Shown here one piece after another: positions 21,990 through 31,343 of a DNA stretch of 64,000 bases. Each line of letters begins with the position of its first letter. Position 1 is the stretch's first letter. Source of the DNA: Mycobacterium sp. 1465703.0. GTDB taxonomy: Bacteria > Actinomycetota > Actinomycetes > Mycobacteriales > Mycobacteriaceae. The translations under genes and the position numbers were made by a program. Below the pieces are notes generated by a model that did no database searches, was not told the origin of the DNA, and saw only the letters and a list, made by a program, of their open reading frames with translations. The stretch is taken from positions 20,868 through 84,867 of the forward strand of contig NZ_LZKU01000163.1 in the NCBI RefSeq assembly GCF_001672975.1, given 5' to 3'.

Positions 21990-24844
21990 GGCATAACAGC
22001 GTCGACATCATGGTGCGCAAACCGTTCCTTGCGCGGACCATCCGCAGGTTCGCCGTGCCCGTGATTCTGGCGTGGGTCGGGCTCATGGTCGTGCTCAACG
22101 TGGCCGTCCCTCAGCTGGAGCCCGTCACCGAAGCGAACCGGGGACCGCTGGTCCCGGTCGATGCGCCCTCGTCGCGGGCGCTCATCCACATCGGGGAAGT
22201 GTTCAAAGAGTCGGACAGCAACAGCCTGGTGATGGTCGTGTTGGAAGGCGATCACAAGCTCGGCGAAGCCGACCACCACTTCTACGACGACTTGGTGGCA
22301 AAACTACAGCGAGACAAGCACGTCCAATACGTCATGAATCTGTGGGGGCAGGGGACAACCGCCGCGGGGGTGCAGAGTAACGATGGAAAGGCGTCCTACA
22401 CACTGGTTCGGACTGCCGGCAATCTCGGCTCGGCGGTGTCGGACGAATCAATCAAGGCGGTGCGAAACGTGGTCTCGCAGAACAGAACCCCGCCTGGACT
22501 GAAGGTTTACGTCTCGGGCTCGGCACCGCTGTCGGCGGACATGCTCGAAGCCGGCAACGAGAGCCTGATCATGATCATGTTCGTCACCATCGTTCTCATA
22601 TCGGTGATGCTGCTGGTCGTCTACCGCTCGATCACGACCGCGCTCCTGGTGCTGTTCATGGTGATGCTGGAATTGAACTGCGGGCGGGGCATCGTCTCCT
22701 TCCTCGCCTTCCACAAGTTCATCGGGATATCCGAGTTCGCGTCAAACCTTCTGGTATCCCTGATCCTCGGTGCCGGTACCGATTACGCGATCTTTCTGAT
22801 CGGCCGCTACCACGAAGCACGCCACGCGGGTGAAGACCGGGAAACCGCTTACTATTCGGCCGTGAACGGCGTCTCCCACGTCATCCTCGGATCTGGTCTC
22901 GCGGTCGCCGGCGCAACGTTCTGCCTCAAGTTCACCCGCCTCAACTACTTCAATACCTGTGGGATCCCCTGCGCTGTGGCTATGCTCACCGCAGTCGCGG
23001 CGGCCCTGACCTTCGGTCCGGCTGTGCTGGCGCTGGGCAGCCGCGTGGGGATCTTCGAGCCGAAACGCAAAGGCGGAGCGGGGATTTGGCGCAAAGTCGG
23101 CACGGTGACGGTGCGGTGGCCCGGCCGGGTCCTGCTGGCCAGCTGCGTGGTGGTGCTGGTGGGATCGCTCACGCTCTCCACCTACCATCCCAACTACGAC
23201 GACCGGATATACATCTCCAATGACAGCCCGTCGAAGCTCGGATATGCCGCGGCCGACAGGCACTTTCCGGTCAGCAGGCTCAACGGTGACATGATGATGG
23301 TCGAATCCGACCACGATATGCGCAACAGCACCGACATGATCGCGCTGGACCGAGTGGCCCGCAGTGTGTTTCACACTCCCGGTGTGGGATTGATCCAGAG
23401 CGTCACCAGGCCGTTGGGGACTCCGCTTGAACATTCGTCGTTCACTTACACCATGGGCTCAATGGGAACGAAGATCAAGGAAATCCTGCCGTTCCTCACC
23501 GACCTCAACACCCGGCTCACCGAGATGGCCGGCATCACCGATCGCATGACGGGGCTGATGCGCCATCAACAAGAATTGACGTCTCAACAGGCCGGCGCGG
23601 CTCATATTGCCGCCGGAGCGGCCCAGGGCATGAAGGACGTCACCGACGCGATGCGCGACGACATCGCCGACTTCGACGATGTCTGGCGGCCGATCCGCAG
23701 CTACTTCTATTGGGAGAAGCACTGTTTCGACATCCCGCTCTGCTGGTCGCTGCGTTCGCTATTCGAGCTGACGGACAAGTTCGACCAGCTGGACGAGCAA
23801 ATGGACAAGAACCTGAAGGCTGCGATAATTCAGGACTCGGTGATGCCGCAGCTGGTCGAACTCCTCGGCCGCAATGTCGACCAGCTCGAGCAGCTACACC
23901 AGGTGATCATGGCCGAGCACAGTACGATTGCGCCCCAGCTGGCCCAGTTGGACGAGCTGAGCCGGCAGATGACGGATCTGGGCTATGCGTTCGACAGTGC
24001 GAAGAACGACGAATTCTTCTATCTACCACCAGATGCGTTCAGCAATCCGTCGTTTCGCATCGATCTGAAATTCTTCATGTCCCCCGACGGCAAAGCCGCT
24101 CGATACATGATCTACCACGACGGCGAAGCACTCACGGAACGCGGCATTCGCCACGACCAGGTCTATCTGCCCGCCGCCGAGGAGGCGTTGAAAGGCACCA
24201 CGCTCGCCGGCGCCCATGTCTACCTCGGCGGCGCCGCGACGACGTACTGGGATATCCAGGATGCGGCCGCAACCGACCTGATCATCGCGGCCACCGCGGC
24301 GTTCGCGTTGATCTTCCTGGTGATGCTGCTCATCACCCGGAGCATGATCGCGGCGCTGGTCATAATCGGAACCGTAGCGTTTTCGTATTCGGGAGCGTTC
24401 GGCCTGTCGGTCCTGATCTGGCAGCACCTGCTCGGCATCCCGATCAGCTGGCTGGGTCTGCCGCTCACCTTCATCATCCTGGTGGCGGTCGGCTCGGACT
24501 ACAACCTGCTGCTCATAGCCCGCTACCTGGAGGAAAGCAAAGCTGGGCTGAACACCGGCCTGATCAGAGCGGTCGCCAACTCCGGCAAAGTGGTCACCAC
24601 CGCCGGTCTGGTGTTCGCCGTCACGATGATGGCCATGGTCTCCGGCAAGCTGGTCTCGGTCGGTGAAATGGGATCCACGATCGGGATCGGTCTGCTGCTC
24701 GACACGCTGATTGTGCGTTCGTTCATCACGCCCGCCCTCGCTCGTCTGCTCGGGCCATTCTTCTGGTGGCCCCGCCTGATTCGCGCCCGACCGGCGCGTG
24801 CCGCGCGGCGGGTAGCGCCGGCCGTATACGCCGGCGTTCGGTGA
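21986..24844 (+). CDS. mmpL: MmpL family RND lipid transporter
   Basis: 952-aa RND transporter with two MMPL modules. There is an N-terminal membrane helix, a periplasmic porter domain (about 60-190), helices 2-6 (about 195-370) including G-A-G-T-D-Y-A-I-F-L-I, a second large periplasmic domain rich in helical coiled segments (about 400-750), and helices 8-12 with G-S-D-Y-N-L-L-L-I. The two Asp-Tyr pairs are the conserved proton-relay residues of MmpL proteins. The C-terminal tail is short, unlike MmpL3. The chosen ATG overlaps the mmpS stop by 4 bp. With the upstream methyltransferase and FAD oxidase it most likely exports the product of a small dedicated pathway. Confidence 0.94.
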   Translation: MRHNSVDIMVRKPFLARTIRRFAVPVILAWVGLMVVLNVAVPQLEPVTEANRGPLVPVDAPSSRALIHIGEVFKESDSNSLVMVVLEGDHKLGEADHHFYDDLVAKLQRDKHVQYVMNLWGQGTTAAGVQSNDGKASYTLVRTAGNLGSAVSDESIKAVRNVVSQNRTPPGLKVYVSGSAPLSADMLEAGNESLIMIMFVTIVLISVMLLVVYRSITTALLVLFMVMLELNCGRGIVSFLAFHKFIGISEFASNLLVSLILGAGTDYAIFLIGRYHEARHAGEDRETAYYSAVNGVSHVILGSGLAVAGATFCLKFTRLNYFNTCGIPCAVAMLTAVAAALTFGPAVLALGSRVGIFEPKRKGGAGIWRKVGTVTVRWPGRVLLASCVVVLVGSLTLSTYHPNYDDRIYISNDSPSKLGYAAADRHFPVSRLNGDMMMVESDHDMRNSTDMIALDRVARSVFHTPGVGLIQSVTRPLGTPLEHSSFTYTMGSMGTKIKEILPFLTDLNTRLTEMAGITDRMTGLMRHQQELTSQQAGAAHIAAGAAQGMKDVTDAMRDDIADFDDVWRPIRSYFYWEKHCFDIPLCWSLRSLFELTDKFDQLDEQMDKNLKAAIIQDSVMPQLVELLGRNVDQLEQLHQVIMAEHSTIAPQLAQLDELSRQMTDLGYAFDSAKNDEFFYLPPDAFSNPSFRIDLKFFMSPDGKAARYMIYHDGEALTERGIRHDQVYLPAAEEALKGTTLAGAHVYLGGAATTYWDIQDAAATDLIIAATAAFALIFLVMLLITRSMIAALVIIGTVAFSYSGAFGLSVLIWQHLLGIPISWLGLPLTFIILVAVGSDYNLLLIARYLEESKAGLNTGLIRAVANSGKVVTTAGLVFAVTMMAMVSGKLVSVGEMGSTIGIGLLLDTLIVRSFITPALARLLGPFFWWPRLIRARPARAARRVAPAVYAGVR

Positions 24845-24958
24845 CCGGCGCCGTGTCGCGTTGTGTGGGCCGCATGGCTTGATGGCCCTGGTGCTCGCAC
24901 CGCGGAGGTGCAAACGTTATCGGCGGGCCCCCACGAAGTGGATAGGAAGTGACGCGAC

Positions 24959-25882
24959 ATGCAAGCGATCACCGCGCGCGACCGCGCCGCCGGTTTCCGT
25001 GGACTCGCTCTGGCCGAGGCGCCCCACCCGCATGCCGCCGAAAACGACGTCGTTGTCCGCGTGCATGCCGCCAGCTTCACCGCGAACGAGCTCGACTGGC
25101 CGGCCACGTGGACCGACCGCTCCGGGCGCGATCGCACGCCCGTCATTCCAGGGCATGAAGTCTCCGGAGTTGTGGCCGAATTAGGTTACGGCACAACAGG
25201 GCTGACCTTAGGGCAGCGGGTTTTTGGGATCACCGACTGGGCCCGCGACGGCTCGCTCGCGGAGTACGTCGCGGTGGAGGCCCGCAATCTCGCGCCGTTA
25301 TCAGCCGACGTCGACCACGTGGTGGCCGCTGCGTTGGCGTTGCCCGGACTGACCGCATGGCAGGGGCTGTTCGCTCATGCCCACCTTGTCGCCGGCCAGA
25401 CCGTTCTGGTTCATGGCGCCGCCGGTGCCGTCGGTTCCCTGGTGGTGCAACTTGCCCGCGACGCGGGCGCTTGCGTCATCGGGAGCGGGCGTGCCGAGCA
25501 CCGCGAGGCGGTGCTGGGCCTCGGCGCCGACAGTTTTCTGGACCTGCGATCGGATCGCCTCGAGGAGGCCGGCACGGCCGACGTGGTATTCGACGTAATC
25601 GGTGGTGAAATCCTGGATCGCTCAGCGCAATTGGTGCGTCCGGGCGGCGCGCTGATCACCATCGCCGAGCCGCCGCGGGTTCAACCCGAGCACGCACGCG
25701 CTGTCTTTTTCGTCGTCGAACCCGACCGGCAAGCCCTTACCGTGCTGGAACGCAGGGTTCGCGACGGCCGACTGCGCCCAGTCGTCAAAACGGTATGTGC
25801 ACTGGCCGACGCTGCGTCGGCATTCGACCCGGCGCGTCGTGGCGGCGGCAAGACCGTCATCACGGTCGCCGAAGCGGGCTAG
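24959..25882 (+). CDS. MDR-family NADPH:quinone oxidoreductase
   Basis: 307-aa medium-chain reductase without catalytic or structural zinc ligands. It has P-G-H-E-V-S-G in the N-terminal GroES-like domain and the Rossmann nucleotide loop G-A-A-G-A-V-G-S at about residue 150. The G-S-G-R-A-E stretch after beta 2 suggests NADPH. Such proteins reduce quinones or alkenals. The ATG at 24959 follows TAGGAAG. It lies 114 bp after mmpL on the same strand and its end overlaps the convergent hydrolase by 23 bp. Membership in the mmpL transcript is possible but unproved. Confidence 0.87.
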   Translation: MQAITARDRAAGFRGLALAEAPHPHAAENDVVVRVHAASFTANELDWPATWTDRSGRDRTPVIPGHEVSGVVAELGYGTTGLTLGQRVFGITDWARDGSLAEYVAVEARNLAPLSADVDHVVAAALALPGLTAWQGLFAHAHLVAGQTVLVHGAAGAVGSLVVQLARDAGACVIGSGRAEHREAVLGLGADSFLDLRSDRLEEAGTADVVFDVIGGEILDRSAQLVRPGGALITIAEPPRVQPEHARAVFFVVEPDRQALTVLERRVRDGRLRPVVKTVCALADAASAFDPARRGGGKTVITVAEAG

Positions 25883-26660
25883 CCGAGCGCGCGTCGAAAT
25901 CCAGTACCGCCCGCGCGAATTGTGGTGGGTCGTAATCGACCGCCTGGTGCCCTTGGCCGCGCAACTCGGCAACCGTCGCGCCTGGTACCAAGTCGGCTAC
26001 GGCCGTGGCGGCCGCCCGGAAATACGCGGGACTCTGGGTGCCGAACAACATACGCACCGGCACGGTGATCCCGGCTAGCCGCTCGGTGGCTCGGTAGGCG
26101 CGGGCCGCGGCGAGTTCGCGGCCGGCGGTGTGCCCGATCGAGTCGGCCAGATACGGAAACTCGCGATTGGCAAGGTCTTTGATGGCCGGCCGGGGGAGAT
26201 GCAGGGTGTCGTCGTAGAACGCTTCGAGTATTTCGCGCGGGTCCGACATCGTGGTGATGCGTGCGAGGCCCTCGGGCGACCCGACGTCATGGCCCGGCGA
26301 CGGGATCGGCGGCTCGTACAGCATGATCCGGACGAATGCGGATGTGATCAGGGCTGCTTCCAGGACCGCCAACGCCCCGTAGGAATGCCCGACGACGTAG
26401 ACGTCGCCGCCGACGGCCTCGGCGACGGCCGCCACATCCTCGGCTTCCCGGCTCAGGCTGTAGGGCTCGACCTCGGTGGTGCTCAGTCCCCGACCACGGC
26501 GGTCCATCGCGTGGACGGTGTAACGCTGTGCCAGCACCGGCGTCACCGAGGACCAGCGAGCACGCGTGCCGGTGCTGCCATGCACCAGCAGCAGCGGCGG
26601 ACCGGCGCCAACGGATTCATAACCGATGCGGGTCCCGTCGGGAGAAATCACGGTTGTCAT
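25860..26660 (-). CDS. Alpha/beta hydrolase
   Basis: 266-aa alpha/beta-hydrolase fold enzyme. It has H-G-S-T-G as the oxyanion strand, D-R-R-G-R-G as the conserved turn, the nucleophile elbow G-H-S-Y-G, and G-Q-G-H-Q-A near the C-terminus carrying the catalytic His. The frame is open for 114 more codons upstream, but the ATG at 26660 gives the natural start (M-T-T-V-I-S-P-D-G-T). It resembles chloroperoxidase/esterase-like hydrolases. The substrate is unknown. It is divergent from the LLM oxidoreductase (26894), with a 233-bp gap that holds TTGACA and TTGACT -35 candidates but no clear palindrome beyond CAGTTGACTG (26741-26750). Confidence 0.88.
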   Translation of the reverse strand: MTTVISPDGTRIGYESVGAGPPLLLVHGSTGTRARWSSVTPVLAQRYTVHAMDRRGRGLSTTEVEPYSLSREAEDVAAVAEAVGGDVYVVGHSYGALAVLEAALITSAFVRIMLYEPPIPSPGHDVGSPEGLARITTMSDPREILEAFYDDTLHLPRPAIKDLANREFPYLADSIGHTAGRELAAARAYRATERLAGITVPVRMLFGTQSPAYFRAAATAVADLVPGATVAELRGQGHQAVDYDPPQFARAVLDFDARSASPLRRP

Positions 26661-26893
26661 GCTGATTGCAACACCGCCCCGGGCCCGTTCCCAGTTGACA
26701 AACGCGTCATGTTGCCCACAGAAACTGCCATGCTCCAAATCAGTTGACTGCAAAACACTCTGGTAGCAGCGCACACCGCTCACAATGCGCCATCCGCTCC
26801 ACAGAATAGGACGGCTCTGGCCATCAACGGCATTGGCGGCGCGGAATGGTTGTTCTCTTCTCGCGAGCGTCACGATTCGATGGAAGGTACCGA

Positions 26894-27850
26894 ATGAGAC
26901 TTGGACTTCGCCTGCCCCAGAGATTGGGCGTCGACCTGCAACACGATCTGGTCGAAGCGGCCCGGGCAGCCGAGGCGGCCGGATATTCCAGCGTGTGGAC
27001 ATACGAGCGACTGCTCTTCCCGCGGACGCCCGTCGAGCCCTACGCCGGATCCAACGTGCCGTGGCCGGAACACTCGCGCCAGGCCGCCGACCCGTTGGCC
27101 GTCCTCACCGCCGCGGCCGTCGCGACCGAAAGCGTCCGCCTCGGTACCTCCGTCCTCGTCGCGGCACTGCACACTCCGGTCCAGCTCGCCAAGGCGCTCG
27201 CCACGATCGATCAGATCAGCGGCGGCCGAGTGATCGCGGGCCTGGGCACCGGTTGGGCCACCGACGAACTGCAGGCCACCGGCGCCACCCGGGCCGATCG
27301 CGGCCGCTTCCTCGACGAGACGCTCGATGTCTTCGACGCGGTGTGGGGCCCCGACCCGGTGAGCTTCCGGGGACCGCGGGTGGTGGTCGACAACGCCGCG
27401 GTCCTGCCCAAGCCGGTGGCGAAAATACCCGTCATGCTGGGTGGCGGCGGCCAAAACCTGGGCCGTGGCACCAGTTCGAAAGCGTTGCAGCGCATCGCCA
27501 AACGCGCCGACGGCTGGCTACCGCTGCTGGGCACGCCGGGCCCGGCGGGAGCTGCGCAATTGCGGGCCGACTGGGACCGCATCCGGGGCATGGCTTGCGA
27601 ATACGGGCGTGACACGAGCCGGATGGAGATGATCGTGGTCGGCAACGTCACCTTCACCCACCGGACGGCCGGACCTGACCGAACCGCATTCGTCGGCACG
27701 CTGGACCAGGTTCTCGACGATGTCCGGACCGCCGCGGAGGCGGGCGCCGACGAGCTCATCGTGGATCTCAATCTGCAGGACTGGTTCACCAGCACTGCGC
27801 AAATGCTGGAGACGGCGGTGCTGATACGCGAACGAGCGGCAGTCTCGTGA
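26894..27850 (+). CDS. LLM-class F420-dependent oxidoreductase
   Basis: 318-aa luciferase-like TIM-barrel protein, TIGR03619-like. It opens M-R-L-G-L-R-L-P-Q-R and keeps the W-T-Y-E-R stretch, G-T-S-V-L-V, and G-R-V-I-A-G-L-G-T-G-W characteristic of mycobacterial F420-dependent enzymes. K-I-P-V-M-L-G-G-G-G precedes the cofactor phosphate region. The ATG at 26894 has GGAAGG upstream. It transfers hydride between F420 and an unknown substrate. Its stop overlaps the AraC start (GTGA), so enzyme and regulator are coupled. Confidence 0.9.
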   Translation: MRLGLRLPQRLGVDLQHDLVEAARAAEAAGYSSVWTYERLLFPRTPVEPYAGSNVPWPEHSRQAADPLAVLTAAAVATESVRLGTSVLVAALHTPVQLAKALATIDQISGGRVIAGLGTGWATDELQATGATRADRGRFLDETLDVFDAVWGPDPVSFRGPRVVVDNAAVLPKPVAKIPVMLGGGGQNLGRGTSSKALQRIAKRADGWLPLLGTPGPAGAAQLRADWDRIRGMACEYGRDTSRMEMIVVGNVTFTHRTAGPDRTAFVGTLDQVLDDVRTAAEAGADELIVDLNLQDWFTSTAQMLETAVLIRERAAVS

Positions 27851-28821
27851 TCGAAGGTCTGCGCATCCTGACCGATACTTCGGATCCAGAAGAGGCGCGT
27901 ACCCAAATCGCTTCCGTCTACTGTCCTCACCGCCTCACTGTCCAGCGCGGCTTGTCGAAGTTCCGTGCACAGCACGCCGAGGGAGGCGCCAGTGGTTTAG
28001 GCGTTTACTTCCTGTCTTATGGGTCGGCTACCACATTGCTGGAATCCGGGAGACTCGACGACTTCGTCCTGGTGTCCCAACAGATCAGCGGCCGCTTTGC
28101 GGCCCGTGCGCACAGCGGGGAACGGCTGCTGGTGCCCGGCGAACACGTGGTGCTGGATGCGCACACGGCGTATCAGCTGCGCTGGGAAGAGAACTGCAAG
28201 CTTTTCCACGCGCGGATTCCGCGTACCGAATTCGAGACGGCGGTTGCTGAGTTCACCGGCGCGGGTGAGTCGGACGCGGTTCGATTCCCGTTGAGCTCGC
28301 GACCATCGAAGCCAGGAACGGTGGCCGTCGCGAAGGTGATGCAATTCCTGCTGCGTAATGCCGGACGGAACGGCCTTCTGACTTCCGGGCCGCTACTGCG
28401 GGCCCAGATGCGTCGGATGTTGGTAGCGAGCATCGTCGAGGCCTACCCCGGGTTTAGTCACACGGACGCGGGCCCCAGTGGTGCCGTTCGGCCGCCGGCG
28501 GTGCGGCGTGCGGTCGCCTACCTCGAGGACGCCGCGGCCGAGGACGTCCGGATCAGCGACGTGGCGGCTGCCGCGCGGTTGAGCACTCGTGCCCTCCAGG
28601 AAGCCTTCCGTAAGCACCTGGACACGACTCCGATTGCCTACCTGAAGTCGATCCGGCTTGCTCGGGCGCACGCGGACCTGCGGCAGTCATCTGTCGAGGA
28701 CGGGACGACCGTGGCAGCCGTCGCATACCGGTGGGGCTTCGGCAATCTCGGCCGGTTCGCGGCCGACTACCGGCGGGAATTCGGCCGCTCTCCGAGCGAG
28801 GTACTGCGTGGGTCGCTGTGA
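27847..28821 (+). CDS. AraC-family regulator with AraC-binding-like N-terminal domain
   Basis: 324-aa protein. The N-terminal 200 residues look like the AraC_binding_2 sensory fold seen in FeaR/AlkS-type regulators. The C-terminal domain from about 225 has two helix-turn-helix units (R-I-S-D-V-A-A-A-A-R-L-S-T-R-A-L-Q-E-A-F-R and V-A-Y-R-W-G-F-G-N-L-G-R-F-A-A-D-Y-R). The GTG start overlaps the LLM stop by 4 bp. It probably activates the LLM gene and perhaps the divergent hydrolase in response to an aromatic or amine-like compound. The effector is a guess from family members only. Confidence 0.88.
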   Translation: MIEGLRILTDTSDPEEARTQIASVYCPHRLTVQRGLSKFRAQHAEGGASGLGVYFLSYGSATTLLESGRLDDFVLVSQQISGRFAARAHSGERLLVPGEHVVLDAHTAYQLRWEENCKLFHARIPRTEFETAVAEFTGAGESDAVRFPLSSRPSKPGTVAVAKVMQFLLRNAGRNGLLTSGPLLRAQMRRMLVASIVEAYPGFSHTDAGPSGAVRPPAVRRAVAYLEDAAAEDVRISDVAAAARLSTRALQEAFRKHLDTTPIAYLKSIRLARAHADLRQSSVEDGTTVAAVAYRWGFGNLGRFAADYRREFGRSPSEVLRGSL

Positions 28822-28899
28822 CGGGGCCGAGACAAGTCCATCACGACGCCGCGCCGCAAAGGTGGAGTCTGCCCAGGTCAGAAGGCGCGACGGGGTAAG

Positions 28900-29637
28900 G
28901 TGCTTGAGGTGGTGAGAATTCCGCGACCGCATCCCAGCGTGAAGCCGGGGGCCAAGGTCGACGCGCGCAGCGAACGCTGGCGCGAGCACCGCAAGAAAGT
29001 GCGCGGCGAGATCGTCGACGCGGCGTTCCGCGCCATTGACCGGCTCGGACCCGAGCTTTCGGTGCGCGAAATCGCCGAAGAGGCCGGCACCGCCAAACCC
29101 AAGATCTACCGGCATTTCCATGACAAGTCCGACCTGTTCCAGGCGATCGGGGAGCGGCTGCGCGACATGCTGTGGGCGGCGATCTTCCCGTCCATCGACC
29201 TGAAAACCGACTCGGCCCGCGAGGTCATCCGGCGCAGCGTCGAAGAATACGTCATCCTGGTCGACAAGCACCCCAACGTGCTGCGGGTGTTCATCCAGGG
29301 CCGGTCGGCGGCCAGCCCCCAAATCCTGGCCGAGGGACGTGGCATCACCCTGGCGGTGGCCGACATGTTCGACAACGAGCTGCGGGAGATGGATCTCGAC
29401 CACGCCGCGGTCGAACTGGCCGGGCATGCGGCATTCGGCTGTGCCGCGTCGGCCACCGAGTGGTGGCTGGGTCCTGAGCCGGAGAGCCCCCGCCTGATGT
29501 CGCGTGAGCAGTTCGTCGCGCACCTGACCACCATCATGATGGGGGTCATCGTCGGCACCGCCGAGGCGCTGGGCATCACGATGAATCCTGACCTGCCGAT
29601 TCACGAAATGGCGGCCGGCAACCCGGCCGCGAGCTGA
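28900..29637 (+). CDS. TetR-family regulator beside the monooxygenase
   Basis: 245-aa TetR protein with a helix-turn-helix at about residues 30-75 (S-V-R-E-I-A-E-E-A-G-T-A-K-P-K-I-Y-R-H-F). It matches M. tuberculosis Rv3050c in position and length. GTG at 28900, 28909 and 28912 are all possible starts; the first has GGGG and TAAGG upstream. It lies 150 bp before the Baeyer-Villiger-type monooxygenase, whose promoter carries a GATACCC / GGGTATC inverted repeat, a likely site for it. This gene marks the return to conserved gene order after the accessory insertion. Confidence 0.87.
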   Translation: MLEVVRIPRPHPSVKPGAKVDARSERWREHRKKVRGEIVDAAFRAIDRLGPELSVREIAEEAGTAKPKIYRHFHDKSDLFQAIGERLRDMLWAAIFPSIDLKTDSAREVIRRSVEEYVILVDKHPNVLRVFIQGRSAASPQILAEGRGITLAVADMFDNELREMDLDHAAVELAGHAAFGCAASATEWWLGPEPESPRLMSREQFVAHLTTIMMGVIVGTAEALGITMNPDLPIHEMAAGNPAAS

Positions 29638-29650
29638 GCAAGCCGCGGCG

Positions 29651-29712
29651 TTGACAATCGCCGCGGCCATCGATAACACTCGTCCGAACCGATACCCTGG
29701 GTACTGGGTATC
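29651..29712 (+). promoter_or_regulatory. Promoter and operator of the monooxygenase gene
   Basis: TTGACA (29651-29656) and TAACAC (29674-29679) are 17 nt apart. Just downstream, GATACCC (29691-29697) and GGGTATC (29706-29712) form a 22-bp inverted repeat that covers the start of the transcript, a repressor-type position. Confidence 0.5.
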
Positions 29713-29786
29713 TGCGTGAGCCGGGTCCGAAGTCGAAGACGCCGGCTAACGCCGACCCGAGACAGCTTTGGAGAGAAAGACCGACC

Positions 29787-31328
29787 GTGACCGACGTCGT
29801 GACACAAACCGAGACGATCCCCGGGGCCAAGGCCTCGCAACCCGTGCACACGCGCGCCGTCATCATCGGGACCGGGTTCTCCGGTCTGGGGATGGCGATC
29901 GCACTGCAGAAGCAGGGCATCGGTTTCGTCATCCTGGAAAAGGCCGACGACATCGGCGGCACCTGGCGAGACAACAGTTACCCCGGGTGCGCCTGCGACA
30001 TCCCGTCACACCTGTATTCGTTCTCATTCGAGCCCAAACCCGACTGGAAAAACCCGTTCTCCTATCAGCCCGAGATCTGGGACTACCTCAAGGGCATCAC
30101 CGAGAAGTACGGGCTGCGCCGCTACGTCGAGTTCAACTCGTTGGTGGACCGTGCCCACTGGGACGATGACGAGAACCGCTGGCACGTGTTCACCGCCGAC
30201 GGGCGCGAATATGTCGCCCAGTTCCTGATTTCGGGTGCCGGCGCCCTGCACATCCCGTCCATGCCCGACATCGAGGGCCGCGACGAATTCCGCGGTGCCG
30301 CTTTCCATTCCGCGGAATGGGACCACAGCGTCGACCTGACCGGCAAGCGGGTGGCGGTGATAGGAACCGGTGCCAGCGCGATCCAGATCGTGCCGGAGAT
30401 CGTCGGGCAGGTCGCCGAACTTCAGCTCTACCAACGCACTCCGCCGTGGGTGGTGCCGCGATCGAACCCCGAGATTCCGCCGGCGGTACGCGGGGCGATG
30501 GAGAACGTCCCCGGCCTGCGTGCGCTGGTCCGTCTCGTCATCTACTGGGGACAGGAAGCGCTGGCGTTCGGCATGACCAAGCGGCCGAACCTGCTGAAGG
30601 TCATCGAGGCCTACTGCAAGTACAACATTCGGCGCTCGGTCAAGGATCGGGAGTTGCGCCGCAAGCTGATCCCGAACTACCGCGTTGGCTGCAAGCGAAT
30701 CCTGAACTCATCCACCTACTACGGCGCGGTCGCCGACCCGAAGACCGAATTGGTCACCGACCACATTGCCCGGATCACGCCCGACGGCATCGTTACCGTC
30801 GACGGCACCGAGCGGCAGGCCGATGTGATCGTGTACGCCACCGGATTTCACGTCACCGACTCCTACACCTACGTCCAGATCAAGGGACTGCACGGTGAGG
30901 ACCTGGTGGACCGCTGGAACCGCGAGGGCATCGGTGCGCACCGCGGGATCACCGTGGCCGATGTGCCCAACCTGTTCTTCCTGCTGGGGCCCAACACCGG
31001 GCTGGGACACAACTCGGTGGTGTTCATGATCGAATCCCAAATCCGTTACGTCGCAGACGCGATCGCGACCTGCGACAAGCTCGGCGCGCAGGCGCTGGCC
31101 CCCACCCGCGGCGCTCAGGACAAGTTCAACGACGAGTTGCAGCGCAGGCTGGGCCCGTCGGTGTGGAACAGCGGTGGATGCAGCAGCTGGTATCTGGATG
31201 AGCATGGCAAGAACACCGTGCTCTGGGGCGGCTACACCTGGGAGTACTGGCGGTCGACCCGCTCGGTCAAGCCGGACGAATACCAGTTCTACGGCGTGAA
31301 CATGGGCCGGCACGCGGCCGCCTCCTGA
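29787..31328 (+). CDS. Flavin-containing (Baeyer-Villiger type) monooxygenase
   Basis: 513-aa flavoprotein. The FAD loop G-T-G-F-S-G-L-G is at about residue 28, G-G-T-W-R-D-N-S-Y-P-G follows as in BVMOs, the fingerprint F-R-G-A-A-F-H-S-A-E-W-D is intact apart from the final Pro, and the NADPH loop G-T-G-A-S-A-I-Q comes next. It corresponds to M. tuberculosis Rv3049c (about 524 aa, recalled). It inserts oxygen next to a ketone, or oxidises N or S atoms. It belongs to the mycobacterial group that includes EthA-like enzymes. The GTG at 29787 has GAGAGAAAG upstream. Confidence 0.92.
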   Translation: MTDVVTQTETIPGAKASQPVHTRAVIIGTGFSGLGMAIALQKQGIGFVILEKADDIGGTWRDNSYPGCACDIPSHLYSFSFEPKPDWKNPFSYQPEIWDYLKGITEKYGLRRYVEFNSLVDRAHWDDDENRWHVFTADGREYVAQFLISGAGALHIPSMPDIEGRDEFRGAAFHSAEWDHSVDLTGKRVAVIGTGASAIQIVPEIVGQVAELQLYQRTPPWVVPRSNPEIPPAVRGAMENVPGLRALVRLVIYWGQEALAFGMTKRPNLLKVIEAYCKYNIRRSVKDRELRRKLIPNYRVGCKRILNSSTYYGAVADPKTELVTDHIARITPDGIVTVDGTERQADVIVYATGFHVTDSYTYVQIKGLHGEDLVDRWNREGIGAHRGITVADVPNLFFLLGPNTGLGHNSVVFMIESQIRYVADAIATCDKLGAQALAPTRGAQDKFNDELQRRLGPSVWNSGGCSSWYLDEHGKNTVLWGGYTWEYWRSTRSVKPDEYQFYGVNMGRHAAAS

Positions 31329-31343
31329 CGGCGGGCGCTCGTA

